DNA from: an uncultured Clostridia bacterium
Lineage (GTDB): Bacteria > Bacillota > Clostridia > Oscillospirales > Oscillospiraceae
Assembly: GCA_932222125.1 (NCBI GenBank)
Contig: CAKNZJ010000022.1
Location: 1-14,935, forward strand
DNA length: 14,935 nt
Reading direction: 5' to 3'
Below the pieces are notes generated by a model that worked only from the letters and a program-made list of their open reading frames with translations, had not been told where the DNA came from and did not search any database. The position numbers and the translations under genes are program-made. Of this stretch, positions 6,414 to 14,050 are shown piece by piece (within the stretch, counting starts at the first letter, position 1; every line of letters starts with the position of its first letter).

Positions 6414-7571
6414 CTATGTAGTCATTATGCCGCTTACTGCCCGAGCAAACAGCCGCGCGGCGGTAATGGCTTCCTGGAGGGTATTGCCATGGGAACCCAC
6501 TTCTACCAACAGCATCCCAGTAGATAAGTGCTGGTTAAACCGGGAGGTACGCAGCACAATGGGCCGGGCCAGGGTGGTCCAACGATTGGTGATGGCGGCT
6601 TGTATACCTGCGGCCAGGGACAGATTGGCTTTCCAATTGGGATGGGTCTGGCCACTGGCGTCGCTGCCCAGCACCATCATCACCTGGGCACAGTTTTCTA
6701 TGGTACCAGCCGATGTCTTGTAGATGGTTCCATCCGATGCGGCAAGCGCGTCCCGGTGGATGTCTAGAATCAGGGTCAGGGACGGATATTGATCCAGCCA
6801 CTTTGCCACCCCTTCCACTGAGCGGATATAGGCATTGTTATAGCTGGGGTAGTCATATAGGGTGGTGTCATGAATTACCTCCAGTCCCGCCGCCTCAAAG
6901 ACAGCTTTCATCTCCGCGCCGATGCGCACCATATTATAGTCGGTGTTCAGAGTGCGGTAGCTGTCGCTCTCCTGATAGATATCGGTGCCGTCCATGGTAT
7001 AGGCCTCGGTGGCGTGGGAGTGGTAAATGAGAATCTGAGGACCCTTCCCACGAGCGGGCAGGTCCGTGGCGGCGGCCAGCAGGGCATTGACATCTAGGGA
7101 GTAATCCGTATGGTTATAGATGGATACGTTGCCCGAGGTTACATACTTGGCGGAGGAACCGGCCACCATGGTCCGGGAGATAATGTTATCAGGAGCGGTA
7201 GTGGTGGTGGGCAGCTCATCATTTTCTCCAACGTCAGGGAACTCCGGCTCCTGATTTTGGTGTTCCGTATTGGACGGGGCATTGGGAGGCGTAGGTAGGG
7301 TGGAGGGCAGGGTGGCACTCAGTAGAGAGGACTGGGCCAGCACCAGCCTGTCCCAGCCAGACAGCCCGTCTCTCAACGGCTGGATACCCAATTCAGAAGA
7401 CAGTAGTGCGGTGGTGACCTGGGTGCTGGAGGCCAGTGCCCGAAGCCGTCCCATGGCTGCGGCGGGATCTCCGGTGAGCCAAACCAGCCAGGCGGCGATC
7501 ATTAGAACGCACAGGGCAGCTCCCTGGCGCAGTCTGTGGCGGATGGGTTTACTTGTCCGATTCTTTCGCAT
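6414..7571 (-). CDS. spoIIP: Stage II sporulation protein P (SpoIIP)
   Basis: SpoIIP is the amidase/endopeptidase that acts with SpoIID and SpoIIM to thin septal peptidoglycan during forespore engulfment. The 385 residues begin with a basic stretch and one membrane anchor (about 18-33). A low-complexity Pro/Thr/Glu linker (about 88-130) follows, then the catalytic domain (about 175-383). Diagnostic motifs are IYHSHATEAY (182-191), DIHRDA (270-275), FNQHLS (345-350) and LLVEVGSHGNTLQEA (354-368). H184, H272 and E357 are the expected zinc and catalytic residues. ATG 7569-7571 has GGGAGGTG 7 nt upstream. In Bacillus the gene is mother-cell controlled through sigma-E; I could not pick a convincing sigma-E promoter here. 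The gene is a strong sign of an endospore-forming lineage. It is divergent from nadE. Confidence 0.95.
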   Translation of the reverse strand: MRKNRTSKPIRHRLRQGAALCVLMIAAWLVWLTGDPAAAMGRLRALASSTQVTTALLSSELGIQPLRDGLSGWDRLVLAQSSLLSATLPSTLPTPPNAPSNTEHQNQEPEFPDVGENDELPTTTTAPDNIISRTMVAGSSAKYVTSGNVSIYNHTDYSLDVNALLAAATDLPARGKGPQILIYHSHATEAYTMDGTDIYQESDSYRTLNTDYNMVRIGAEMKAVFEAAGLEVIHDTTLYDYPSYNNAYIRSVEGVAKWLDQYPSLTLILDIHRDALAASDGTIYKTSAGTIENCAQVMMVLGSDASGQTHPNWKANLSLAAGIQAAITNRWTTLARPIVLRTSRFNQHLSTGMLLVEVGSHGNTLQEAITAARLFARAVSGIMTT

Positions 7572-7584
7572 GATTGTTCACCTC

Positions 7585-7601
7585 CCTGCATGATATGCAG
7601 G
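7585..7601. promoter_or_regulatory. Short palindrome beside the spoIIP ribosome binding site
   Basis: CCTGCAT (7585-7591) and ATGCAGG (7595-7601) form perfect 7-bp arms around GAT. The left arm touches the spoIIP Shine-Dalgarno sequence (7579-7586). It could be an operator or could modulate translation initiation, but chance is possible. Confidence 0.3.
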
Positions 7602-7641
7602 GGATGGGGCGAGTAGAACGGGAAGCAGGATGAAAGTTCGG

Positions 7642-7670
7642 TTGCATTCCAGTGGGAATTGGGGTAAGAT
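7642..7670 (+). promoter_or_regulatory. Candidate promoter of the nadE operon
   Basis: TTGCAT (7642-7647) and TAAGAT (7665-7670) have a 17-nt spacer and end 34 nt before the nadE start codon. Both boxes are imperfect. Confidence 0.4.
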
Positions 7671-7704
7671 AAGAAAAATCATTGGCCAATAAGGGGGTAC
7701 ACCG

Positions 7705-9618
7705 TTGAAGGATGGGTTTGTCAAAGTGGCGGCCGGCACGCCGGCCATCCGGGTAGCCGACTGTTCTTACAATGCTCAGAGCTGTATCAACCTGATCCGG
7801 GAGGCTTGGGGCAAGGGAGTCAAGGTGCTGGTGCTGCCTGAGCTGTGTCTGACGGGTTACACATGCGGGGATCTGTTTTTGCAGGACACCTTGCTCAAGG
7901 GGGCAGAGCAGGCGTTGCGGACGGTGCTGGAGGCCACGGCGGACATGGATATGCTCGTTGCCCTGGGCCTGCCTGTGCGGGAGCGCTTGCACCAAAGATT
8001 GTATAACTGCGCCGCTGTGGTGCAGGGGGGCGTAATTTTGGGGGTGGTACCCAAGACCTATATCCCTAACTATGGAGAGTTTTATGAGGGACGGTGGTTC
8101 GCGCCTGCTCCGGCAGAGAAGGTTGACCTTGTGGTTGAGCTGGCAGGACAGACTGCCATCTTGTCTGCCCATCAGCTGTTTGCTGGAGGGGATATGCAGA
8201 ACTTGACCATCGGGGTGGAGGTCTGCGAGGATTTGTGGGGCACTGTCCCCCCATCCTCAGAGATGGCCGCCCAGGGAGCCTGCGTAATTTTGAACCTGTC
8301 TGCTTCCAATGAGATGGTGGGCAAGGCGGACTACCGCAGGCAATTGGTCACCGGACAGTCCGCCCGGCTGATATGCGGCTATATATATGCCGGTGCGGGG
8401 GAGGGAGAGTCGTCCACCGACTTGGTGTTTGCCGGACATAACATGATTGCGGAAAATGGCGTGATGCTGGCGGAACAGCGGTTTGCCACCGGGCTGGTGG
8501 TTAGCGAATTGGATGTGGAGCGGCTGGCCCACGAGCGGCAGCGGATAACCACCTTTCCCTCCAAGGACAGGTGGATGATCCGTGACTTTGGCATGGCGGT
8601 AGAGGACACTGTCCTGACCAGACCCATCTCGCCCACCCCCTTTGTTCCCACCGACCAGAAGGACAAACAGTTCCGGTGCTGGGAGATTCTCACCATGGCT
8701 GCCACCGGCTTAAAAACCCGGCTGAAAACCGCTGGGGTGAAAACCGCCGTGGTAGGTTTGTCCGGGGGGTTGGATTCCACCTTGGCCATCCTCATCACCG
8801 CCATGGCCTTCGACCAATTGGGCTGGGATTACAGAAATATTTTGGCCGTCACCATGCCCTGCTTTGGCACCACGGAGCGTACCCGCTCCAATGCTGAGCT
8901 GCTAGCGAAAGAGCTGGGAGCTGATTTGAGGGTGGTGGATATCAGCGCTGTTGTCACACAGCATTTTCGTGATATTGGACAGTCTATGGACGACCATTCC
9001 GTCACCTTTGAAAACGCCCAGGCGCGGGAGCGCACCCAGGTGCTCATGGATATGGCAAACCAAAGCAATGGAATGGTGATCGGTACAGGAGACCTGTCCG
9101 AACTGGCTCTGGGCTGGGCCACCTATAATGGAGACCATATGTCCATGTATGGGGTAAACGCTTCCATACCAAAGACCCTGGTACGCCATCTGGTCGCCTT
9201 TGCAGCCCAGCAGCGGGGCGGACGGTTGGGGAGGGTGTTGGAGGATATCATAGACACTCCGGTATCTCCGGAGCTGCTACCGCCCAAGGATGGGGAAATC
9301 ACACAAAAAACGGAGGATCTGGTGGGACCGTATGAGCTGCACGACTTCTTTTTATACCATGCAATCCGCTGGGGATGCCCGCCGCGGAAGGTATTTCGGA
9401 TGGCGGTGTATGCCATGGGGGAGCGTTACCCCCGGTCAACCATTCTCCACTGGCTGAAGAATTTTTACCGCCGCTTTTTTGCCCAGCAGTTTAAGCGGTC
9501 TTGTCTGCCTGACGGCCCTAAGGTAGGGTCTGTCACCCTGTCTCCCAGGGGAGACTGGAGGATGCCGTCGGATGGAGTGGCCGCTTTGTGGTTGGAGGAA
9601 TTGGAGGGGATAGAGTGA
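7705..9618 (+). CDS. nadE: Glutamine-dependent NAD+ synthetase
   Basis: The enzyme converts nicotinic acid adenine dinucleotide to NAD+ using ATP and ammonia released from glutamine, the last step of NAD synthesis. The 637 residues are the usual two-domain length. The N-terminal nitrilase-like glutaminase carries the triad E46 (LPELCLTGY), K117 (VPKTYIPNYGEFYE) and C174 (VEVCEDLW). The C-terminal synthetase has the ATP-binding loop SGGLDS (353-358), TGDLSELALGWATYNGDHMS, and the late KTEDLVGPYELHDFFLYH segment. It can therefore use glutamine directly. Translation starts at TTG 7705-7707 with AGGGGG 7 nt upstream; no ATG is better placed. The stop overlaps the GTG of the first CHR gene by 4 nt, so the three genes probably form one translationally coupled operon. 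It is divergent from spoIIP. Confidence 0.96.
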   Translation: MKDGFVKVAAGTPAIRVADCSYNAQSCINLIREAWGKGVKVLVLPELCLTGYTCGDLFLQDTLLKGAEQALRTVLEATADMDMLVALGLPVRERLHQRLYNCAAVVQGGVILGVVPKTYIPNYGEFYEGRWFAPAPAEKVDLVVELAGQTAILSAHQLFAGGDMQNLTIGVEVCEDLWGTVPPSSEMAAQGACVILNLSASNEMVGKADYRRQLVTGQSARLICGYIYAGAGEGESSTDLVFAGHNMIAENGVMLAEQRFATGLVVSELDVERLAHERQRITTFPSKDRWMIRDFGMAVEDTVLTRPISPTPFVPTDQKDKQFRCWEILTMAATGLKTRLKTAGVKTAVVGLSGGLDSTLAILITAMAFDQLGWDYRNILAVTMPCFGTTERTRSNAELLAKELGADLRVVDISAVVTQHFRDIGQSMDDHSVTFENAQARERTQVLMDMANQSNGMVIGTGDLSELALGWATYNGDHMSMYGVNASIPKTLVRHLVAFAAQQRGGRLGRVLEDIIDTPVSPELLPPKDGEITQKTEDLVGPYELHDFFLYHAIRWGCPPRKVFRMAVYAMGERYPRSTILHWLKNFYRRFFAQQFKRSCLPDGPKVGSVTLSPRGDWRMPSDGVAALWLEELEGIE

Positions 9619-10208
9619 ATATTTTACCTGACCTCTTTCTCACCTTTGCCAAGGTGGGGGTTATGACCTTCGGGGGAGGCTATGCCATGCTGCCTATTTT
9701 GCAGCGGGAGGTAGCGGAAAAGAAAGGGTGGGCTACCGAAGATCAGTTGGCGGACTACTATGCTGTAGGCCAATGTACTCCCGGTGTGATTGCGGTAAAT
9801 ACTGCCACCTTTGTAGGCTCTAGTCAGGCGGGGGTGGCTGGCGGCGTGTGGGCCACGCTGGGGCTGGTATTTCCCTCGATCGTCATTATTTTGGTGGTCG
9901 CGGCCTTTCTCCAAGGCTTTATGGACATCCCGTGGGTGATCCATGCCTTCAATGGGGTCAGGGCAGGGGTAGTGGCCCTCATTTTATCCAGTGTCCTCAA
10001 ACTACTCAAGGGAGCCGTGATGGACTGGACCACCCGTATCATCTATAGCGTTACTCTGGCGCTGGCTGTATTGGGAATGTTCCTGTCCGCTCCCGAGGGG
10101 ACCCTAGGAATGGTGATGGGGGTGCTGTGTTCCCCAGTGACCCTGGTGGTACTGGCGGGAGCTTCTGGACTGTTCATCCGTGGCGTGAGAGGGGAGCTCA
10201 AGAGATGA
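9615..10208 (+). CDS. Chromate transporter family protein, first half of a CHR pair
   Basis: The 197-residue membrane protein is a single CHR domain. Motifs are FLTFAKVGVMTFGGGYAMLP at the N-terminus, then GWATEDQLADYYAVGQCTPG, which is the characteristic CHR segment, and a Gly-rich stretch GVAGGVWATLGLVFPS. About five to six hydrophobic segments follow. Short CHR proteins are usually encoded in tandem pairs and act together; characterised members export chromate or, in other bacteria, move other anions. The true substrate is unknown. The start is GTG 9615-9617 overlapping the nadE stop (GTGA), with GGAGGGG 5 nt upstream. Its own stop overlaps the start of the second CHR gene. The CHR call is firm; chromate as a substrate is not. 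Confidence 0.9.
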   Translation: MNILPDLFLTFAKVGVMTFGGGYAMLPILQREVAEKKGWATEDQLADYYAVGQCTPGVIAVNTATFVGSSQAGVAGGVWATLGLVFPSIVIILVVAAFLQGFMDIPWVIHAFNGVRAGVVALILSSVLKLLKGAVMDWTTRIIYSVTLALAVLGMFLSAPEGTLGMVMGVLCSPVTLVVLAGASGLFIRGVRGELKR

Positions 10209-10777
10209 TGCTGCTTCGGCTGCTTTGGGAGTTTTGTAAGGTGGGCCTGTTCTCCGTGGGGGGCGGGCTGGCAACCATCCCATTTCTCACCCAGATGGGC
10301 CAGCGCACTGGTTGGTTTACCTCCGCTCAACTGGCGGATATGATCGCGGTGTCCGAGTCCACCCCGGGACCCATGGGAGTCAATATGGCGTCCTATGTGG
10401 GGTTCCAGGTGGGCGGTGTAGCAGGTGGGGTGATGGCCACTCTGGGATTGGTACTGCCCTCCATTGCCGTTATCCTTGTTGTAGCCAAGTTTCTCCAGAA
10501 ATTTCGTCAGTCAAAGGTAGTGGACAGCGTGTTTTATGGGCTGCGTGCAGCATCGACAGCCCTAATTACTGCGTCTATGCTTCAGGTAGCTCGGATTGCC
10601 CTGTTGCACCGTGCTGAGGCTATCGGAGGAAACGGAGAGGTGGAAACGCTTTATTGGCCGGCTATTTTGTTGGCTGTGGTCATTTTTGTACTCATCCGTT
10701 TTACACCGGCTAAAAAGCTTCACCCCATCTGTTTTATCGCCTTTTCGGCGGTGATGGGTGTGGTATTCCAACTGTGA
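10205..10777 (+). CDS. Chromate transporter family protein, second half of a CHR pair
   Basis: The 190-residue partner of the preceding CHR protein has the same layout: LLWEFCKVGLFSVGGGLATI near the start, GWFTSAQLADMIAVSESTPG as the CHR signature, and GVAGGVMATLGLVLPS. Several hydrophobic segments follow, ending with HPICFIAFSAVMGVVF. The two proteins share aligned motifs yet differ elsewhere, as expected of an old duplication giving the two halves of one transporter. ATG 10205 overlaps the previous stop (ATGATG also offers 10208), with GGGGAG about 8 nt upstream. A terminator hairpin follows at 10807, closing the nadE operon. Translational coupling suggests the two proteins are made in equal amounts. 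Confidence 0.9.
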   Translation: MMLLRLLWEFCKVGLFSVGGGLATIPFLTQMGQRTGWFTSAQLADMIAVSESTPGPMGVNMASYVGFQVGGVAGGVMATLGLVLPSIAVILVVAKFLQKFRQSKVVDSVFYGLRAASTALITASMLQVARIALLHRAEAIGGNGEVETLYWPAILLAVVIFVLIRFTPAKKLHPICFIAFSAVMGVVFQL

Positions 10778-10806
10778 TATGCCTCTTATGAGAGAACTGT
10801 AGTGTA

Positions 10807-10843
10807 AAGGGATCCGTCCAGCGTTAAGCTGAACGGATCCCTT
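10807..10843. terminator. Terminator between the CHR operon and the DUF1576 gene
   Basis: AAGGGATCCGTCCAGC (10807-10822) pairs with 10828-10843 at 15 of 16 positions around the loop GTTAA. It lies between the converging ends of the two transcription units and can serve both. The T run after the stem is short. Confidence 0.75.
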
Positions 10844-10913
10844 GCATTGGTTATGGATGGGAAGTGTTGTCTGTGGGCAGGGGACTGGATTGCCCTATGG
10901 ACTGGACAGGGGC

Positions 10914-12239
10914 TTAATCCTTGCGGTTGGGGAGTTGATCCACGCTCTGCGGGGTGTCCGACTCAAATAGGGCAAACAGGTCTTCCTCCACCAGCACGGG
11001 ACGGCGGTGGCGCACAAGAGAGATCAAAACGGGGTAGAGTACGATGGCAACAAGGCCGCCGGAGAAGCCATTATTATAGAGGTTCATGCCCTCCAGGGGC
11101 AGACCAGCCTGAAGTACGACAGAGGAGTGGATCAGTCCGGCCAGCAGGCCAAATGGCCAGCCGAAGATCCCTGCAAAGGGAGCCAGTGTGGTTCCAAATA
11201 GGCCGGCCATTTGGAGGGATGGGGTGTTTGGATCCACATGGTTGAGCAGACCGCCAAGGAAAATGCCGGCCATCACTGGAACACAGTTAAAGGCGTGTTT
11301 GCCGTGGGCGGAGAAGCCCATAATGGTGAAAATAGCGCCAATGGTGGCGCCATTTAGATCGCCGCCGGTGAGGATAATATAGTAGGTGCTCAGCAGGCCG
11401 TTGACGCCGGTGTTGACAAGGACGGTGCCCAGCGGAAAGGTACGGATATAGTCGCTGGGTGCCCGACCGGAGGTGCGTAGCAAAAGCCAGTAATTGCTCA
11501 AGACTTGCTTTGGGGAGCGAATCAAACCGACGATGATAAAGAACAGGCACAGCAGAGTGAGCACAGTGCCCAGATAGAGGTTGTTATCCGTGGACCAATG
11601 GAGGGTGGAGGCGGGTTCCAGGCCAAAAGCTTTGAAAGCCGGGACAAGCATCATTGCGACCAGACCGCAGGCAAATCCCAAACTGTACAGGTTCATGCCA
11701 TTCTGAACCTGGTGGGCGTGCTCCGCCACCGGGGGGACCAGGATGCCGATGACCAGTCCCATTAGGATACCCATCCATGGATTAAGTGCGATGGCGATGA
11801 AGCTTACCATGGGAGCTAGACTGGTGGCGCGCAGGGCCACGTTCAAATGGCGGGTAAAGCTTTCCTTGCGCAGCAGGGCGTATAGGGCGGCGCCGATAAT
11901 GATGGGCCAGATATTGACAAAATTTTTGCCAAACAGGGAAAAGCCAGACATGAGGCCCACTCCCACCAGGGTAGAGCCATTTACCGGGTCATGGGCCAGT
12001 TTGAGCAGGGCCACGCTGATCAGGGTCACCAGACCGGAGTTAACGAAGGCTGGACCGATACCCACAAGGGCGATATAGTCGGTGATGAGCACGCCTTCAT
12101 GGAGGACAATGGTCCGCAATCCGGAAAGAATTTCCGGCAGCGGGGCCTGGAACAGTCCGAACAGCAGCAGCAGCAGTCCAAACAGGGCACTGCCTGGCAG
12201 GAGGATGTGATTGTTGCGAGGAATCATCTGGTGGGGCAT
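10914..12239 (-). CDS. DUF1576-type polytopic membrane protein with internal duplication
   Basis: The 441 residues are very hydrophobic, with roughly ten to twelve membrane segments and a charged tail (about 409-441). I recognise the DUF1576 family, whose function is unknown to me. The two halves repeat each other. NSG (67-69), NGST (88-91), MSGFSLFGKNFVN (97-109), TSLAP (139-143) and GMNLYSLGFACGLVA (181-195) recur in the same order as NTG (276-278), NGAT (296-299), MGFSAHGKHAFN (307-318), TTLAP (350-354) and GMNLYNNGFSGGLVA (384-398). Such a repeated fold with conserved polar motifs is typical of secondary transporters, but no substrate can be named. ATG 12237-12239 has AAAGGAG 9 nt upstream and a good promoter lies above it. 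It lies downstream of greA on the same strand, with no terminator seen between them. Confidence 0.8.
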   Translation of the reverse strand: MPHQMIPRNNHILLPGSALFGLLLLLFGLFQAPLPEILSGLRTIVLHEGVLITDYIALVGIGPAFVNSGLVTLISVALLKLAHDPVNGSTLVGVGLMSGFSLFGKNFVNIWPIIIGAALYALLRKESFTRHLNVALRATSLAPMVSFIAIALNPWMGILMGLVIGILVPPVAEHAHQVQNGMNLYSLGFACGLVAMMLVPAFKAFGLEPASTLHWSTDNNLYLGTVLTLLCLFFIIVGLIRSPKQVLSNYWLLLRTSGRAPSDYIRTFPLGTVLVNTGVNGLLSTYYIILTGGDLNGATIGAIFTIMGFSAHGKHAFNCVPVMAGIFLGGLLNHVDPNTPSLQMAGLFGTTLAPFAGIFGWPFGLLAGLIHSSVVLQAGLPLEGMNLYNNGFSGGLVAIVLYPVLISLVRHRRPVLVEEDLFALFESDTPQSVDQLPNRKD

Positions 12240-12274
12240 AACGGTCAGCTCCTTTCAATTGGTTCCTTGCGTTT

Positions 12275-12303
12275 AGTATACTGGGTGGAGCGGTATTTGT
12301 AAA
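12275..12303 (-). promoter_or_regulatory. Promoter of the DUF1576 gene
   Basis: On the minus strand TTTACA (12298-12303) and TATACT (12275-12280) are spaced exactly 17 nt, 36 nt before the start codon. The match to the sigma-A consensus is good (5 of 6 in each box). Confidence 0.7.
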
Positions 12304-12328
12304 TAGAAAAAGGGCGAAGAGCGATGCA

Positions 12329-12832
12329 CTAGAGGTTTATCAAATCTGTTTGGCCGGGGTCTTCCCCTGGTTGGATGTCCTGAACCATCACGTTGTAGCT
12401 ATACTGATCACTGACATGTACTGTGACCCGGTCGCCCACTGCTTTGCCAAGTACCGCTCTGCCCACGGGGGAGTCCTTGCTCACCAAGCCGTTCAGGGCA
12501 TCCTGACGCACCCGGGTCACAATTTGACAGGTGATCGTTTCCTTATCCTCTTCCAGATAGAGAGTGATTTTATCATACAGTCCCACCCGTCCATCTACCG
12601 ATTGATCAGAGATGACCACTCCATGTTTAAGCAGGTTTTCCAGATAGCGGCACCGGCTGTCATTACGGTTTTTCTCTCGCTTGGCCGCCTTGTATTCAAA
12701 GTTTTCACTTAAATCGCCAAAGGCACGGGCCTCTTTAACCGCTTCCATCAGCTTAGGGCGCAGGACGGTCTGGCGGTGTTTCAGCTCCGCTTGCAGCAAT
12801 TCAATGTCCTTTTGGGTCAATTCTGTGGGCAT
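12329..12832 (-). CDS. greA: GreA-family transcription elongation factor
   Basis: GreA rescues backtracked RNA polymerase by stimulating cleavage of the nascent RNA through the secondary channel. The 167 residues fit the family, slightly longer than the usual 158. An N-terminal coiled coil covers about 1-75. Its tip motif EARAFGDLSENFEYKAAKRE (near 34-53) contains the acidic DLSEN residues that reach the active site. The C-terminal FKBP-like domain includes VSKDSPVGRAVLGKAVGDRV (117-136). ATG 12830-12832 has AAAGGAGG 7-8 nt upstream. Firmicutes often have more than one Gre homologue, so this may be a paralogue rather than the main GreA. There is no tight operon partner; the DUF1576 gene lies 90 nt downstream with its own promoter. 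Confidence 0.9.
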   Translation of the reverse strand: MPTELTQKDIELLQAELKHRQTVLRPKLMEAVKEARAFGDLSENFEYKAAKREKNRNDSRCRYLENLLKHGVVISDQSVDGRVGLYDKITLYLEEDKETITCQIVTRVRQDALNGLVSKDSPVGRAVLGKAVGDRVTVHVSDQYSYNVMVQDIQPGEDPGQTDLINL

Positions 12833-12935
12833 AGTGTGATCCTCCTTTATCTAGATATAGTTTGACACAGTCAAGCGGAGCCGTCAAGAGGGCGGATACG
12901 ACGAAAAAAGACAATATGATTCCTGCAAAAAGGGG

Positions 12936-12964
12936 TTGACAGACCAATGGGTCTGTGCTAGTAT
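12936..12964 (+). promoter_or_regulatory. tRNA operon promoter with a dyad over the -35 region
   Basis: TTGACA (12936-12941) and TAGTAT (12959-12964) are 17 nt apart and the -10 box has an upstream TGC, making a strong extended promoter. A perfect 7-bp dyad ACAGACC-AATG-GGTCTGT (12939-12956) covers the -35 end and most of the spacer. TATAAT at 12962-12967 would need a 20-nt spacer. Confidence 0.7.
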
Positions 12965-12981
12965 AATGAAGTGTCAATCAA

Positions 12982-13068
12982 GCCGGAGTGGCGGAATTGG
13001 CAGACGCCCGGGACTTAAAATCCCGTGGGAGAAATCCCGTGCCGGTTCGACCCCGGTCTCCGGCACCA
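12982..13068 (+). tRNA. tRNA-Leu (anticodon UAA)
   Basis: The acceptor stem GCCGGAG pairs with CTCCGGC, followed by discriminator A and an encoded CCA. The anticodon stem CGGGA/TCCCG holds the loop CTTAAAA with anticodon TAA. A long variable arm (GGGA-GAAA-TCCC) marks a class II tRNA. The T loop is TTCGACC. The length is 87 nt including CCA. Confidence 0.97.
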
Positions 13069-13073
13069 TATAT

Positions 13074-13150
<77 letters not shown>

Positions 13151-13151
13151 C

Positions 13152-13196
13152 AACTCCCTCGATTTCAGCGGAAATCGAGGGAGTTTCTTCGTTTTT
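13152..13196 (+). terminator. Rho-independent terminator of the tRNA operon
   Basis: AACTCCCTCGATTTC (13152-13166) pairs perfectly with 13171-13185 around AGCG and is followed by a T-rich tract (TTTCTTCGTTTTT). It begins 2 nt after the tRNA-fMet CCA end. Confidence 0.92.
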
Positions 13197-13267
13197 GTGC
13201 TTTTACGGGGGTTTATTTTTCACTTTTCTGCAGACCCACAACTTGACCCATACGGGGAAATATCCGC

Positions 13268-13582
13268 TTAGTTCTCAACAGCACCGGAGAGGATATTCGC
13301 CATGGTATTCGCCGCCTGGCGCTGGGCTTGGGTGGTAACGTGGGCGTAAGTGTCCAAGGTGAACCCGGCGCTATAGTGGCCCAGCATCCCGCTCGCCGTC
13401 TTGATATCCACGCCATTTTGCAGGGCCACCGTGGCGAACGTATGACGCAAGTCATGGAAGCGAATGTTCGGGAGACCAGCCCGCTTCAGCAGAACTTTCA
13501 GCTGTCGGTAGGCGGAGCCAGGATTGGTGGGCTGTTCCGGCTTCAGCGGGTTGGGGAATATCCATTCGGTGAGGGTGGACTT
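13268..13582 (-). pseudogene. Tyrosine recombinase (integrase), C-terminal fragment
   Basis: An open frame of 104 residues runs from just after a TAA (13583-13585) to the stop at 13268. It encodes the last part of a phage/ICE-type tyrosine integrase: TEWIFPNPLKPEQPTNPG, then LLKRAGLPNIRFHDLRHTFA with the HxxR signature, GMLGHYSAGFTLDTYAHVTT with the conserved His and the tyrosine nucleophile, and an end ANILSGAVEN. The arm-binding and core-binding domains and the first catalytic arginine are missing, so it cannot be active. There is no start codon or ribosome binding site at its head; ATG 13448-13450 would give only 60 residues. The break lies beside a perfect palindrome at 13593-13607. It points toward tRNA-fMet, the probable insertion target. 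Confidence 0.85.
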
Positions 13583-13592
13583 TTATTTTTTG

Positions 13593-13607
13593 TTTTGCGG
13601 CGCAAAA
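13593..13607. repeat. Perfect palindrome at the integrase breakpoint
   Basis: TTTTGCG-G-CGCAAAA has 7-bp arms around a single base. It lies 10 nt from the point where the integrase reading frame begins. It could be a recombination or protein-binding site, or mark the deletion that removed the rest of the gene. Confidence 0.45.
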
Positions 13608-13703
13608 TCTGCGTATATCCCCGCCTGGATCCGCCAACATTGCGGTGGCTGTAAGGGCAGAGAAAAAAATAACCCCCGCGCTGACTCCCGTGAAATTCCG
13701 GAA

Positions 13704-13790
13704 AACCACCTGTGACGGCAACCTTGTGGAAAGAGGGAACACTGCGGTTTTCTCTCTGGATTTTCTGAAAACAACCACCTGTCACAGCAA
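13704..13790 (+). repeat. Two 18-bp direct repeats, possible integrase or Xis arm sites
   Basis: AACCACCTGTGACGGCAA (13704-13721) and AACCACCTGTCACAGCAA (13773-13790) agree at 16 of 18 positions and are 69 nt apart. Tyrosine integrases bind short direct repeats (arm sites) near the element end. That role is inferred from position. Confidence 0.4.
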
Positions 13791-13815
13791 AAAGTCAAGA
13801 TTCCGACCATCTATG

Positions 13816-13842
13816 AAAAAGCCCCGACCCGCTCTGCGGGGC
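13816..13842 (-). terminator. Rho-independent terminator, minus strand
   Basis: On the minus strand GCCCCG, a 10-nt loop and CGGGGC are followed directly by TTTTT (plus coordinates 13837-13842, 13827-13836, 13821-13826, 13816-13820). It would end transcripts coming from the broken HTH gene before they reach the integrase fragment. Confidence 0.6.
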
Positions 13843-13851
13843 GGTGTGGTT

Positions 13852-13881
13852 GGCCGGGGGACGCTGAAGCGACCCCCGGCC
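13852..13881. terminator. Strong GC hairpin with TGAA tetraloop
   Basis: GGCCGGGGG (13852-13860) pairs with CCCCCGGCC (13873-13881). After an A-A mismatch the inner CGC/GCG closes a TGAA loop. On the plus strand it is followed by TTTATCC. It is probably a terminator or a structured element boundary. Confidence 0.5.
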
Positions 13882-14050
13882 TTTATCCTGCACTTTTTTC
13901 GACCCCTCGGTTCATCTGCCACTTTCGGTTGCGCTGAATTCACTGGATGGCGCACAGCGGCCACACGCTTTGGACACGGCTACGTCTGCGATGGACTGCG
14001 GCTTGTTACCCTCCGGACACCAGCGAGGCCGCACAGCGGCGCACAGGCTG

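Larger units (their letters stand above)
13583..14050. other. Gene-free stretch of the decayed element
   Basis: About 470 nt without a convincing gene. It contains a perfect palindrome at the integrase break, an imperfect 18-bp direct repeat, two hairpins, and GC-rich DNA with several stops in all minus-strand frames. A plus-strand frame (13645-14076) stays open but runs through both hairpins and has no protein-like features. Confidence 0.5.
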
